64,000 nt of DNA from an uncultured Collinsella sp. (GCA_902470805.1 CABRHX010000004.1:55822-119821); one strand, 5' to 3'. Shown: positions 37,593 through 47,149, numbered from the stretch's first letter. Made by a program: numbers and translations. Notes: generated by a model not told the origin, from the letters alone.

Positions 37593-39236
37593 TTATTTAT
37601 CACGGCGACCTCCTCCCCACTTGATGACGAGCGCGACGACAATAGCCGCTACTCCAATGACAGCCAAAGCCGCCACCAGCACCAACGTTCTATCTCCCGT
37701 CGAGGGCATAAAGCCTCGACTTGCTTCTTTGCTTGGGGTGTTGAGCACCGACAGCTCGATCGAGCCCGTCCCGGCATCGGCAGCATCAACCCGCAGGGGG
37801 CTTTCGGACGATACGGTCACCTTGGGCTTCGCGGCGGCTACCTGTTTGACGTCCAGGCCATCGGCCGCAATCGTCACTGTTCGCTTGCCCTCAAAGGCGG
37901 TGTAGCCCTTGGGTGCCGCGACCTCCTCGACGGTATAGACGCCCGCGTCCACGCCGTTCAGCTCCACGCGTCCGTCTTCGCCAGACACGACATACCCGTC
38001 GGCATCCGTCGTCCACGCACCGTCGGCCGCCAGCGTGCGGCCGCGGTCATCAGTGATGCACAGCTTGGCGTCCGCAAGAGGCTTGTCATCGGAGCTTGAG
38101 CGTTTGATAAGATTGAGTCCCCAGGTGTAGGCCGTCGCGTCATCGCTTGGCGTGCGGGTGAAGCCAGCGTCGCCGGACTGGTCGGCGAGAGGAGAGCGCG
38201 GGTAGCGCAGATAGACCTCGTTGGGGTTGCCCTTTGTGACCCCTCGATTGCAGTTGGCCCCCAAGGGTGCGCTGTAGACCGCGACCACACGGGCGCCCGC
38301 GGCGAAAGCGTCGGCCCCGCCGAGTGCGGCGATGAGGTCGCCGGTGCGCACGGTGAAGGAGTTCCCCTCGACCGAGACCTTGCACTGGGCCGTGATGTCG
38401 GTCCAGCCCTTGGCGGGCTCGATGCCGGCGCGGCCGCCCTCACATGCGACGGCGTCGAAGCCGCCGTCCGCGCCCGCCGCCACGTACACGCGCATGCTCG
38501 CGGCGACCTCGGAGGGGTCGAGCCCCGCGCTCATGGTGTCGACGAACTGCACCGCGTAGGCGTCGTAGGCGGCAAGGCCCGCCGGGACCGTGGCCGAGAG
38601 ACGCCAGTACAGGTCGTCGCCGACCGTTGCGTCGGCGGCCTTCTGCCATGCGGCGGTGCCGTCCTCCAGCACGTGCTTGGCGACCTTGGGCGTCGCGGCC
38701 TTGGGCTTGACGGCGACGGCGCTGCCGCCGACCAGGACCATGATCGGCGCGGTGCCGACCTCGTTCTGGGCGATGGCGTCGTCGTCGGCGACGATGAGCC
38801 AGTATCCACAGGGCAGCTCGGCCGTCGTGCCCGCGTTAAGGGCCACGGGCACGACGCCTGCTTTGACAATCGCGCGAGCAAGCTTTGCCGTCAGCGCGGT
38901 CGTCATGTGCCCGTCGGCATTTATCCACTCGGCAGCCTCTTGCGCCGTCGATGCCGAGCTATCAAGTCCCGCATCATGAAGCACAGGGAGAACAGCTTGG
39001 CGAACGGCGTCATTTGCCCACGTTATGTCAGTTGCGACCTTTTGGTCGGCATCGGCGTCGTCAATAACGGTCGCCGAAAAGAGCTGATACGCGTCATATC
39101 GCGTCGCAACTTTACCGTCCACCGTAATGGATCCGGCGTCGGTGGCACGGGCCGTCCCGGGGGCAATCGCGAAAGAGAAGGCAGCAACCATGGCCATCAC
39201 CACAACGGCCAACGTATGGCGGAGCGACTTACTCAC
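37593..39236 (-). CDS. LPXTG-like anchored minor fimbrial subunit (pilin 2)
   Basis: The protein has 547 residues from a GTG at 39234-39236, which overlaps the stop of the large pilin by 8 nt (GTGAGTAA) and has GAGGTGG upstream. The signal peptide ends near GTARA. The domain plan parallels pilin 1: ITVDGKVATRYDAYQLFSA, TPKVAKHVLEDG, a SpaA-type domain with an E-box VYTVEEVAAPKGY, and a sorting signal MPSTGD at about 510 with a membrane helix and GGGRRDK tail. The first residue of the motif is Met rather than Leu. Base composition is higher in GC than in pilin 1. Confidence 0.85.
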   Translation of the reverse strand: MSKSLRHTLAVVVMAMVAAFSFAIAPGTARATDAGSITVDGKVATRYDAYQLFSATVIDDADADQKVATDITWANDAVRQAVLPVLHDAGLDSSASTAQEAAEWINADGHMTTALTAKLARAIVKAGVVPVALNAGTTAELPCGYWLIVADDDAIAQNEVGTAPIMVLVGGSAVAVKPKAATPKVAKHVLEDGTAAWQKAADATVGDDLYWRLSATVPAGLAAYDAYAVQFVDTMSAGLDPSEVAASMRVYVAAGADGGFDAVACEGGRAGIEPAKGWTDITAQCKVSVEGNSFTVRTGDLIAALGGADAFAAGARVVAVYSAPLGANCNRGVTKGNPNEVYLRYPRSPLADQSGDAGFTRTPSDDATAYTWGLNLIKRSSSDDKPLADAKLCITDDRGRTLAADGAWTTDADGYVVSGEDGRVELNGVDAGVYTVEEVAAPKGYTAFEGKRTVTIAADGLDVKQVAAAKPKVTVSSESPLRVDAADAGTGSIELSVLNTPSKEASRGFMPSTGDRTLVLVAALAVIGVAAIVVALVIKWGGGRRDK

Positions 39237-42200
39237 GACGACCACCTCGATCCAGATCGCGATGGCGGCGAGCATGCATCCACGTCGCCGCGAAGCACAG
39301 CATCGAAGCGCCAGCCAGATACGTCATAGTCAAGCCAGCGCCGCCCGCCTCGGGAAGTGTGGTCGAGTACTTGTTGGTAAAGGTCGGCGGATCCTGAGAG
39401 TCATCGCCATAGGTAACTACGGCGTCGAGCCGGTTCGTGCCATTAGTTACCTTAACCGTAACGTTACGCGGGGTCGTGTCATAGGTGATGTGGTCCTTCA
39501 CGTTATCCTTGGCGCCATCGGGGACGACCTCAGAGATGGTGTAGTGGTACTCTTTGGCCTCGTTGTAATCAACACTGAAGGACACGCTGCCATCGGCGTC
39601 GTTCGTCTCCGTTTGGAGTACCCTGCCTTCGCCATCCTTAAGTTCAAACGAGAACTGCCCCGCCTTGAAGGTGCCACCTTCAAGTACCTTCCTAGCCCGG
39701 ATTGTCGCGGATCCCTCTAGGCGATTATCGTAGACCCAGATCTCGTCCTTTTTGTCATCGCCGATAATCTTCGCGTTGCCGACGATAGCCTTCGCCTTTT
39801 CGAGCGCGGCTTGATACACCTCATTACTTGCTTCACCCTTAAGCATGATCCACGTGGGACTTGTTGTGTCGTACCCCTCAGGCGCCTTCGACTCCACAAG
39901 CTTGTAGAGCACGCAATTAGCCATCTTTTTGGTGCTCGTGCCGAACGAGATTTTTCCGCTGCCATCGGTCTTGGCAGTCTGGAATTTCTTCTCAGTCCCA
40001 CCGGCGCCATCCATGGCCACACTGTAGAGCGTAAACTCAGCACCCTCGAGCGGTGTGCCGACCTGCTGGGCGTCGTACTTGGTCATCGTGATGCCGTAGC
40101 CGTTGCCGCCCGCGGTTGCAGAAGTACTCTGGACAGTCCATGTTTGATCATCAGTCGCAGAACCGTCCTTCACCCCCGTAAGCGTGGCGGTGTTGGAAAG
40201 AGGAACCTTGTCGCTAGGATTTCCACTCGGGATGACCTCGTACTCGACTTTGAGGTACTTGCCATCGGGCACATTAAGCGTCAGCTTCGTGCGCGAGCCC
40301 GATTCGTCGTTAAGCTGCTCCATCTTCGACGAATAGTCCTCCTGGGGTAGCGCAACCCAAGCACCGTTCACGTGCTCGTAGACCTTAAGCGACGACGGCA
40401 CCAACGTGCACTTGGCATCCATGGTGTCGACGAGCTCGAGGAAGTCAGTGCCGCTCTTAAGGGCAACCGCAGACTCGTTAACCAGAATGGTGTACTTGAT
40501 GCGATTGCTATTATCGACCTGTTCGCCGGTCTTCTTGATGACGTTGTTCTTAATGGTAACAGTACCGCTGCCGGAGCCAAACTCCTTGCTCCCCGACTCG
40601 GCGCTGGCAGAGTTGGTAAACTTCACCTCGTTCGTGGAGGTATCGAGCTTGCCACGCTTGACCGCCGTCTGATACGTAAGCTTAGCGTAACCGGCGTAGT
40701 CGCCGAGTTCCGTCGTGGGGATGGAGAAAGTGACCGTGTTGCCTCTGCTGCTAACGTTGCCAGCGGCAAGTGTCCGACTCTTAACGACCTCCTTGGCCTC
40801 GCCTCCGCGCCCAAGCCCCGTATGTTGATCGTAGGGATTCTGCACGAGCGTGAACTTGGCGGAATTCGCGACATAGCTCATACCGTCCGGAAGGGTGTCG
40901 ATGATATTCAGCGGTTTCCCGCCCAGCTTTCCAGCTCCAAAGTATTCGAACTCGCCATTTGCGCCCTTATTACCCTTTTGGCGGTTTGCATGCACCGTCC
41001 AGTCGACGATCCAGGCGCCCTTCTCATCCGAGCCGTCAACGGTATGCCAATCGAAGTTCTCAACCCAAGACACCTTCGACTCCGCTTCCGGCTTCTCGAC
41101 CGCGGGCTTCGTTTCTTGGTTGACAACGTACTTGACGGGTTCGGTGAACGGCCACTTTAATTTCAGGCCCGGCGCGCTGACCGACGCAAAGTTTGAGTAC
41201 CAGCCCGACAGCGCTTCTGATGTGGTGTCGTAGGTGATAACGGCGTAGTCCTCTTTCTCGAGGGCGTCCTTCACTTTGTTGGTAACGATGATTTTGAGGT
41301 CGTAGTTTTCCTTTGTTTCATTACCCGGAAAGCTAGCCGTTGGATTCCAGTCGGCGCCCCGTTCCAGCACGGTATCGCCGATTTTAATGGTAATGGAGCT
41401 TTCGTCGACACCAAGTTTCTGCGACCATGCCGACTGAAACGTGTCCTTCACCGTCACCTCGTCTGGATGGACCGCATTGACGATCGCCTTCAGCGCGACC
41501 TTCGTCTCCCATGTCGCCCTGCCCGTCGTCGCCTCATTGGATCTCACGAGCCTCTTGGTGATCGGCACAACACCCGTCAGCTGCGGCGTGAAACTGCCTT
41601 CATCGGTACCGGAAACGGAGCCTTCACGCTCGATGGTCGCGTTGTTGCGCACGGTGTCGTACGAGCTCGTGTCGTTCATCTTTGTGTGATAAACGATGCA
41701 GTAGGTGGCGTACTTATCCTCAAGGTTATCCCGGAACTTATAGGAAAAGGATTGTTCCTTTGGGTCAAGGTTGCCTTTCTCAATCTCGACTCCGCTCGCC
41801 TCCGAGTCGCCTTTGTAAACCGTAAAGTAGTTGCCCGTATACGCCTGTTTTCCGTCCAGATAATCGGTGAACACGTAGCCGCTCATGTCGGCCTTGAGCT
41901 TGCCTTGGTTGAGTCTGACCGTCCACTTGATGTCCGACGGTGTGCCCGATCCGTTGGACTTGTCAATCATGTCGTAGCCGAATGTAACAGGCTCAGCCGT
42001 AGCTGTTTTGTTGTCGCCGTCGGTTGAACCAGCCCAATTCCACATTGCCGTATTGTCAGCTTTGATCAAATCGCCGCTGTTTGCCGAAACGCCGCTCTTC
42101 AGCTCCGTTTCGTACGTGATCGTGTGGTCGCCCTGGGAAAGATTGCCCAGGCTGTCGAGGGTCGCGACCTGGCTGTCGATCTTCGGCTGGGTTTCGAGCT

Positions 42201-42939
42201 TCGTGCCGTCGAGTGCGAAGCTGCCTATCACAAAGTTGAAGTTGTCGCCCAGCGCATCGGTGAAGCTAACGTTCGTGGCGTACGACTCAACGGTAAGCGT
42301 AACGGTCCAGGTAACCTTGGCCACGCCGTCGGCTCCCTGGGAGAAGGTCCCCGATTTCTTCCCCGTGACATTACCGTCCTTGGTGGGGATATTGATCGTT
42401 CCCACACCAGGGAACACGACAGATGCGTTGCTACCGGAACCAACATTCTTGTTTTTAAGCTGGAACGAGAAGTTTGCCGCGACATGGATATTCGCAGGGT
42501 TTTTTGCGAGCCACGCCTCGTCAAACGTAAAGACAACCTTATTACCCTCGATCTTCCACGTGCCAGCTTGGGCGGCAGAAGCTTCCGTGCCCTCCAAGAG
42601 GTTGCCACCTGCGTCGTCAACGACGATGGTGTCTGGTAGCTCATAGACAGCGATGTTGTTCCCAGGCGAAGGCGCCTTACCACTTATGAACTTTGCCGAG
42701 AAAGCTCCATAGAGCGTCGAAGTGGACGTTACAGGATCCTTGAGTTCTTGAGTACGATTCTTATCGGTATACAGCCTGACATCAACCGTCGCCGTATTCT
42801 CATCAATCACAATCGGCGTCGGCGTCGTCGCATCCTCGGCGCGCACGGGGGCTGCGCCGTGAAAAACTGCGGCGGTGAGGCTAATTAAAATGAAGATCAG
42901 GGCCGCCATACCCAGCGACCGTGAGCGGTGTGCGTTCAT
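39229..42939 (-). CDS. Large LPXTG-like surface protein, probable pilus tip adhesin
   Basis: The protein has 1236 residues. The signal peptide ends near APVRA (34). Many repeated beta domains with ...FTDALGDNF, VFTDYLDGKQ, VKDTFQSAW and IIDTLPDGMSY segments suggest tandem isopeptide adhesin domains. A SpaA-type domain lies at about 960-1060 (ESKAPEGYD). An FctA-like pilin domain follows (RKVLEGGTFKAGQFSFELKDG ... TFTNKY, about 1090-1190). The sorting signal is LPEAGG at about 1195. First gene of the three-gene cluster and overlapping the next, it is likely the tip or ancillary subunit. Confidence 0.85.
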   Translation of the reverse strand: MNAHRSRSLGMAALIFILISLTAAVFHGAAPVRAEDATTPTPIVIDENTATVDVRLYTDKNRTQELKDPVTSTSTLYGAFSAKFISGKAPSPGNNIAVYELPDTIVVDDAGGNLLEGTEASAAQAGTWKIEGNKVVFTFDEAWLAKNPANIHVAANFSFQLKNKNVGSGSNASVVFPGVGTINIPTKDGNVTGKKSGTFSQGADGVAKVTWTVTLTVESYATNVSFTDALGDNFNFVIGSFALDGTKLETQPKIDSQVATLDSLGNLSQGDHTITYETELKSGVSANSGDLIKADNTAMWNWAGSTDGDNKTATAEPVTFGYDMIDKSNGSGTPSDIKWTVRLNQGKLKADMSGYVFTDYLDGKQAYTGNYFTVYKGDSEASGVEIEKGNLDPKEQSFSYKFRDNLEDKYATYCIVYHTKMNDTSSYDTVRNNATIEREGSVSGTDEGSFTPQLTGVVPITKRLVRSNEATTGRATWETKVALKAIVNAVHPDEVTVKDTFQSAWSQKLGVDESSITIKIGDTVLERGADWNPTASFPGNETKENYDLKIIVTNKVKDALEKEDYAVITYDTTSEALSGWYSNFASVSAPGLKLKWPFTEPVKYVVNQETKPAVEKPEAESKVSWVENFDWHTVDGSDEKGAWIVDWTVHANRQKGNKGANGEFEYFGAGKLGGKPLNIIDTLPDGMSYVANSAKFTLVQNPYDQHTGLGRGGEAKEVVKSRTLAAGNVSSRGNTVTFSIPTTELGDYAGYAKLTYQTAVKRGKLDTSTNEVKFTNSASAESGSKEFGSGSGTVTIKNNVIKKTGEQVDNSNRIKYTILVNESAVALKSGTDFLELVDTMDAKCTLVPSSLKVYEHVNGAWVALPQEDYSSKMEQLNDESGSRTKLTLNVPDGKYLKVEYEVIPSGNPSDKVPLSNTATLTGVKDGSATDDQTWTVQSTSATAGGNGYGITMTKYDAQQVGTPLEGAEFTLYSVAMDGAGGTEKKFQTAKTDGSGKISFGTSTKKMANCVLYKLVESKAPEGYDTTSPTWIMLKGEASNEVYQAALEKAKAIVGNAKIIGDDKKDEIWVYDNRLEGSATIRARKVLEGGTFKAGQFSFELKDGEGRVLQTETNDADGSVSFSVDYNEAKEYHYTISEVVPDGAKDNVKDHITYDTTPRNVTVKVTNGTNRLDAVVTYGDDSQDPPTFTNKYSTTLPEAGGAGLTMTYLAGASMLCFAATWMHARRHRDLDRGGRRE

Positions 42940-43096
42940 AGTTGTCCCCTAATTCCTACAACACAGTGTGGAATACGGCGAATCGTCGGATCGAACACAA
43001 ACCCCAACATCAACAAGAACCCACCTAGCGCATTGCAAGAACCCATTGGGGAGCAACTTCTAAGACGGTTCGTCTATGCCACAATGCATAAAATAC

Positions 43097-43167
43097 ATTA
43101 TAGATACCAGTCATGTAAACCGCAGGTAAAGAGGTCTTTTAATTTAATATCAGTTGATATTTACCTG
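43097..43167 (-). promoter_or_regulatory. AT-rich promoter and palindromes of the pilus operon
   Basis: On the minus strand a TATAAT -10 box (43097-43102) is 17 nt from CTGCGG (43120-43125). Directly upstream lies CAGGTAAA (43123-43130) facing TTTACCTG (43160-43167), with AATATCA-GT-TGATATT (43146-43161) inside. These palindromes next to the -35 look like binding sites. The leader before the first pilin gene is about 150 nt. Confidence 0.55.
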
Positions 43168-43300
43168 TTAACAGTTTTGTATCAAAGCGGTTGTATTTCA
43201 ATGATTCCTGTATATGTTTAAACAACCTAACTTTACCCGGAATAGCCTAGAAAAGGACATCGCCTCCGCCGTGGTGCAAGCCAATCTGCCCCCCTTACAC

Positions 43301-43336
43301 CAAAAAGGGCGCCGACCATTGCGGTCGACGCCCTTT
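43301..43336 (-). terminator. Terminator of typA
   Basis: On the minus strand AAAGGGCGTCGACC pairs with GGTCGGCGCCCTTT around a short loop, with a T-run at the end. Confidence 0.9.
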
Positions 43337-43363
43337 CTTATTGGCGGCTATAAAGCTCAGCGC

Positions 43364-45202
43364 TTATTTGTTGACCTGGCCGGCGCGGACGGCAGCCTTC
43401 TTGCGGTCGGTGGCGTTGAGCAGACGCTTGCGCAGGCGAATGTTCTTGGGGGTGATCTCGACCAGCTCGTCGTCGGCGATGTACTCCAGCGCCTCCTCCA
43501 GCGAGAAGGTGCGGGGCGGCACCAGCTGCACGGAGATGTCGGAGGTCGAGGAACGCTGGTTGCCCAGGTTCTTGGTACGGGCGATGTTAACGACCATGTC
43601 GCCGGCCTTGCTGCGCTCGCCCACGATCATGCCCTCGTAGCACTCAGTGCCCGGCTCAACAAACAGCTGGCCGCGCTCCTGCAGCGTACCCAGAGCGTAG
43701 GCAACGGCCTTCTCGGTGGTCATGGAGATCATGGCGCCGTTCTGACGGTTGCCGATCTCGCCGGCGTAGGGGCCATACTCCAGGAAGGTGTGGTAGAACA
43801 CGCCCTCGCCGTGGGTGACGTTCATGATGCGGTTCTTAAGACCCATGATGCCGCGCGTCGGGATCTTGAACTCGAGGTGGGTCACGATGCCCGAGGTGTC
43901 CATGCTCGTCATGATGCCGCCGGAGGTACCGAAGACCTCGACGACCTTGCCCGAGTACTCGTCCGGGCACTCGACGACGGCCTGCTCGACGGGCTCCATC
44001 TTGTTGCCGTTCTCGTCCTTCTTAAACAGAACGCGGGGACGGCCGACCTGGAACTCAAAGCCCTCGCGGCGCATGGACTCCATCAGGACGGACAGGTGCA
44101 GAATGCCGCGACCCGAGACCTCGACGCCGCTCTTGTCCTCGAGCTCCTCGATCTTCATGGTCACGTTGTTCTCGGCCTCGTTGAACAGGCGCTCCTTGAG
44201 CTGACGGGCGCCCACGATGTCGCCGTCGCGGCCGACGAGCGGGGAGGTCGAAGCCTCAAAGACGATGGACAGGGTCGGCGGATCGATCTCGATGGGCTCG
44301 AGCTCGACGGGGTTCTCGGGGTCGGTGTAGACATCGCCGATATCGGTGCGGTCGATGCCCACGACGGCGGCGATGTCGCCAGCGCCGACTTCCTGGCACT
44401 CGGTGCGGCCCAGGTAGTCGAAGGTAAAGAGCTGCTTGACGGTAGCGGTAGCGCTGGAGCCGTCGTTCTTCACAACCAGGATCTGATCGCCCTGGTGGAT
44501 GGTACCGGAGTACACGCGACCGATGCCGATACGGCCAACGAAGTTGGAGTGGTCGATAGTCACGCACTGCATGGCCAGCGGGGCGTTCTCGTCAACCTCG
44601 GGAGCGGGCATGTCGTCGATGATCATGTCGAGCAGCGGGTACATGTCCGTGTTGCCGTCGTTGGGGTCAAGGCGGGCAAAGCCATTCATGGCGCTGGCGT
44701 AGACCACGTGCTCCATGGCAAACTCAAGCTGGTCGTCGGTGGCGCCCAGATCGGCCATGAGGTCCAGGCAGTCGTTGTAGGCCTTCTCGGGGTTGGCGCC
44801 CGGACGATCGATCTTGTTGATGACGATCATGATCTTGAGGCCGGTGTCGATAGCGTGACGCAGCACGAAGCGGGTCTGGGGCATGGGGCCCTCAAAAGCG
44901 TCGACCAGCAGCAGGGCGCCATCAGCCATACGCAGCACGCGCTCGACCTCGCCGCCAAAGTCAGCGTGGCCCGGGGTGTCGATGACGTTGATCTTAACGT
45001 CTTTGTACTCGATAGAGATGTTCTTGGCGAGAATCGTAATGCCGCGCTCGCGCTCCTGGTCGTTAGAGTCCAGGACGCGGTCCTCGACCTGCTGGTTGGC
45101 ACGGAAGGCGTCCGTGGCACGCAGGAGCTTGTCGACCATCGTCGTCTTGCCGTGGTCGACGTGAGCGATGATGGCGATGTTCCTCAGATTGTCTACGCGC
45201 AT
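43364..45202 (-). CDS. typA: Ribosome-associated translational GTPase TypA/BipA
   Basis: A 612-residue GTPase with G1 AHVDHGKTT, G2 region RERGITI, G3 DTPGHADFGG and G4 NKIDRP, followed by EF-G-like domains and the specific C-terminal domain (SKAGDMVVNIARTKNLGNQR, LEYIADDELVEITPKNIRLRK). It assists 50S assembly and stress adaptation at low temperature in other bacteria. Length and motifs are complete. It forms a single unit with its own terminator. Confidence 0.96.
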   Translation of the reverse strand: MRVDNLRNIAIIAHVDHGKTTMVDKLLRATDAFRANQQVEDRVLDSNDQERERGITILAKNISIEYKDVKINVIDTPGHADFGGEVERVLRMADGALLLVDAFEGPMPQTRFVLRHAIDTGLKIMIVINKIDRPGANPEKAYNDCLDLMADLGATDDQLEFAMEHVVYASAMNGFARLDPNDGNTDMYPLLDMIIDDMPAPEVDENAPLAMQCVTIDHSNFVGRIGIGRVYSGTIHQGDQILVVKNDGSSATATVKQLFTFDYLGRTECQEVGAGDIAAVVGIDRTDIGDVYTDPENPVELEPIEIDPPTLSIVFEASTSPLVGRDGDIVGARQLKERLFNEAENNVTMKIEELEDKSGVEVSGRGILHLSVLMESMRREGFEFQVGRPRVLFKKDENGNKMEPVEQAVVECPDEYSGKVVEVFGTSGGIMTSMDTSGIVTHLEFKIPTRGIMGLKNRIMNVTHGEGVFYHTFLEYGPYAGEIGNRQNGAMISMTTEKAVAYALGTLQERGQLFVEPGTECYEGMIVGERSKAGDMVVNIARTKNLGNQRSSTSDISVQLVPPRTFSLEEALEYIADDELVEITPKNIRLRKRLLNATDRKKAAVRAGQVNK

Positions 45203-45319
45203 GTAGTTCCCCTATCTTCTATCCATATACAAACGGCACGCGTATGCGACCCGCCCAGCAACACAACGCTCAGCGGGAATATTGAGCCTTTTACCGAAAA
45301 CTCGTTTATTTTAGCGATT

Positions 45320-45769
45320 TTAGATAAGAGGGGTTTCCTCACCTGCAGGTTCAGGGTCGCTCCACATAAAACCATCGCCGGCACCCATGCCCTCATACAG
45401 CACGTATGCCGAAAAACCGCTCTCGAGCGTGGTTTCAAAGAAGCTCACAAGCAGAGCATCGTGGTAGCCGCCGTCAATCTCGACGCAGCCGGTGTAGCCG
45501 ATGGCATAGCGGGCGATACGGCCCAGGCCCTCGTCCTTAAGACCCATCTTGTGCTCGGAGATAAAGTTGGTGGCCGCCTCCAGGCACGCCTCCTCGCCGT
45601 CCTCGTCGAGTGCCGCCAGATAACGGTTGGAAGCAGCGTCCTCGATCGCCACAACTACGCCCGGATTCTCGCCGGCAGCAAGGTCGTCCAAGAACGCACC
45701 AATCAGGTCACACACCATGGCGTCGAGCTCGGCGGAGACGTTACCGGCGTCCTGCATATCCTGTGCCAT
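45320..45769 (-). CDS. Conserved-looking small protein of unknown function
   Basis: A 149-residue acidic soluble protein with no motif I recognise. It has many Asp and Glu and no membrane segment or signal. Hydrophobic strands (GVVVAIEDA; VSFFETTLESGFSAYVLYEGM) suggest a compact alpha/beta fold. GGAAGG precedes the ATG. It lies downstream of a small membrane protein gene and a DUF151 gene in the same direction, probably in one transcript. Confidence 0.7.
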   Translation of the reverse strand: MAQDMQDAGNVSAELDAMVCDLIGAFLDDLAAGENPGVVVAIEDAASNRYLAALDEDGEEACLEAATNFISEHKMGLKDEGLGRIARYAIGYTGCVEIDGGYHDALLVSFFETTLESGFSAYVLYEGMGAGDGFMWSDPEPAGEETPLI

Positions 45770-45799
45770 CTTTAGACCTTCCCATCGAATCCGGCGTCG

Positions 45800-46189
45800 T
45801 TACAGTTCTTGTGCCTCGGCAGCGATCTTGGCGGCAGCGTCGCGGGCGCGCATCATATCCATCGCGCGCTTGTCGAGCACCTTGATCTGGTTGGTCAGCA
45901 TCACCGCATCGACCACACCCCAGATTACCAAGCCTGTTGAAATCGAAAACCCAAGCGCACCAACTGTACCACGAAGGCGCGAGCAGATTGCCGCGACAAG
46001 GGCGGAGACGACAACCATCTTGATAAACGAGCCGCGGCGCTCGCGAAGTGTGCGGGCCTGCGTCACATAGGCAATGCGAGCCGCCTCAGAAGCCTCCGAG
46101 CGCATCTGAGCCTCACGGGCGATCGCAGCCGCCTCAGCCGACATACCGCTGGCCATCAGCGAACGCTCCGCAGCCTGGCCGCCCCGCAT
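45800..46189 (-). CDS. Small membrane protein of unknown function
   Basis: A 129-residue protein with a helical, Ala-rich N-terminus (MSAEAAAIAREAQMRSEASEAAR), two hydrophobic helices (about 57-95) and a charged, probably coiled C-terminus. Its ATG directly follows the stop of the DUF151 gene (TAAATG), so translation is coupled. The ribosome site is weak. I do not recognise the family. Confidence 0.65.
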   Translation of the reverse strand: MRGGQAAERSLMASGMSAEAAAIAREAQMRSEASEAARIAYVTQARTLRERRGSFIKMVVVSALVAAICSRLRGTVGALGFSISTGLVIWGVVDAVMLTNQIKVLDKRAMDMMRARDAAAKIAAEAQEL

Positions 46190-46690
46190 TTAGAAGTCAT
46201 CGGGGGAGAGCGTATGGACGAACTCGTCGAACTTCTCGAACTCCTGCTCGTCGTCAACTTCCTCGGCATGGGCAGAAACGGTGCCCAGGCGATTCATGAT
46301 GTCGTCCTCCACAAACATGGGGGCATTGCTGCGCACGGCAAGGGCAATGGCATCACTGGGACGGGCATCGATCTTGCGCTCGTCACCATCGACCAGTACG
46401 ACGATCGTCGCGTAGAACACTGGCGGCTCGGCGCGAACGATCTCGATGCGCTCGAGCTTGGCGCCCAGGGCGCTAACAGTATCGAGCAGCAGGTCATGGG
46501 TAATCGGGCGCTCGGCGCGGCCGCTATCGATGCCGCGGCTAATGGCAGCAGCTTCAAACGAACCAGTCTGAATGGAAAGGGAACGCAACGGCGCGGGCGT
46601 GTCCGATTTGCTGCAGCGCTCGCGAAGCACGATAAGCGATGGCACGGGACCGGCGGCCATGACGATGGTCTCTATGTCGACACGAACCAT
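46190..46690 (-). CDS. Bifunctional nuclease family protein (DUF151)
   Basis: A 166-residue protein from ATG 46688-46690, with CGGAGG upstream. It has the DUF151 pattern: VLRERCSKSDTPAPLRSLSIQTGSFEAAAI, RPITHDLLLDTV, FYATIVVLVDGDERKIDARPSDAIALAVR and an FVEDDIM end. The plant relative has nuclease activity, but the bacterial role is mostly unknown. The C-terminus is acidic. It heads a probable three-gene unit. Confidence 0.9.
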   Translation of the reverse strand: MVRVDIETIVMAAGPVPSLIVLRERCSKSDTPAPLRSLSIQTGSFEAAAISRGIDSGRAERPITHDLLLDTVSALGAKLERIEIVRAEPPVFYATIVVLVDGDERKIDARPSDAIALAVRSNAPMFVEDDIMNRLGTVSAHAEEVDDEQEFEKFDEFVHTLSPDDF

Positions 46691-46805
46691 GGAACACCTC
46701 CGGTACGTAGCGGTTAACACACGGCAGGGTCGCCGCATTGAATAGCTATACTACCCAATCTTTCGCACAGCACACAAAACCAAAATGAGATTTATCACAG
46801 ACAAG

Positions 46806-46834
46806 AAAAAGCCCCGAGGCAACGCCCCAGGGCT
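46806..46834 (-). terminator. Terminator after the tRNA genes
   Basis: On the minus strand AGCCCTGGGGC pairs imperfectly with GCCTCGGGGCT and is followed by TTTTC. Confidence 0.75.
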
Positions 46835-46848
46835 CTTCACAGTTCTGA

Positions 46849-46925
46849 TGGTGGACCTGACAAGATTCGAACTTGTGACCTCCCGGTTATCAGCCGGACG
46901 CTCTAACCAACTGAGCTACAGGTCC
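46849..46925 (-). tRNA. tRNA-Ile (GAT), copy 1
   Basis: A 77-nt cloverleaf with acceptor GGACCTG/CAGGTCC, anticodon GAT at 46889-46891 and CCA encoded. It is identical to the copy at 47073-47149. Confidence 0.97.
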
Positions 46926-46929
46926 ATCA

Positions 46930-47005
46930 TGGTGGAGGTTAGGGGGATCGAACCCCTGACCTCAGGCTTGCAAAGCCCGCGCTCTCCCAGCTGAGCTAAA
47001 CCCCC
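46930..47005 (-). tRNA. tRNA-Ala (TGC)
   Basis: A 76-nt cloverleaf with acceptor GGGGGTT/AACCTCC, anticodon TGC at 46970-46972 and CCA encoded. Confidence 0.97.
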
Positions 47006-47016
47006 ACGGAGACAGT

Positions 47017-47061
47017 AATAAACACCCCAGCGGCGACTCGGCTCTCGCTGGGGTGTTTATT
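47017..47061 (-). terminator. Strong hairpin between tRNA-Ile and tRNA-Ala
   Basis: AATAAACACCCCAGCG (47017-47032) pairs perfectly with 47046-47061. The 3' side on the minus strand ends in TTTATT. It could terminate the upstream tRNA-Ile transcript. Confidence 0.7.
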
Positions 47062-47072
47062 GCGAAAGAAAG

Positions 47073-47149
47073 TGGTGGACCTGACAAGATTCGAACTTGT
47101 GACCTCCCGGTTATCAGCCGGACGCTCTAACCAACTGAGCTACAGGTCC
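47073..47149 (-). tRNA. tRNA-Ile (GAT), copy 2
   Basis: The sequence is identical over all 77 nt to the copy at 46849-46925, with anticodon GAT at 47113-47115 and CCA encoded. The two copies flank tRNA-Ala. Confidence 0.97.

Noticed and set aside
42928..43221. A 97-residue plus-strand frame upstream of the pilus operon
   Set aside because: It spans the AT-rich promoter region, lacks a ribosome site and has no recognisable features.
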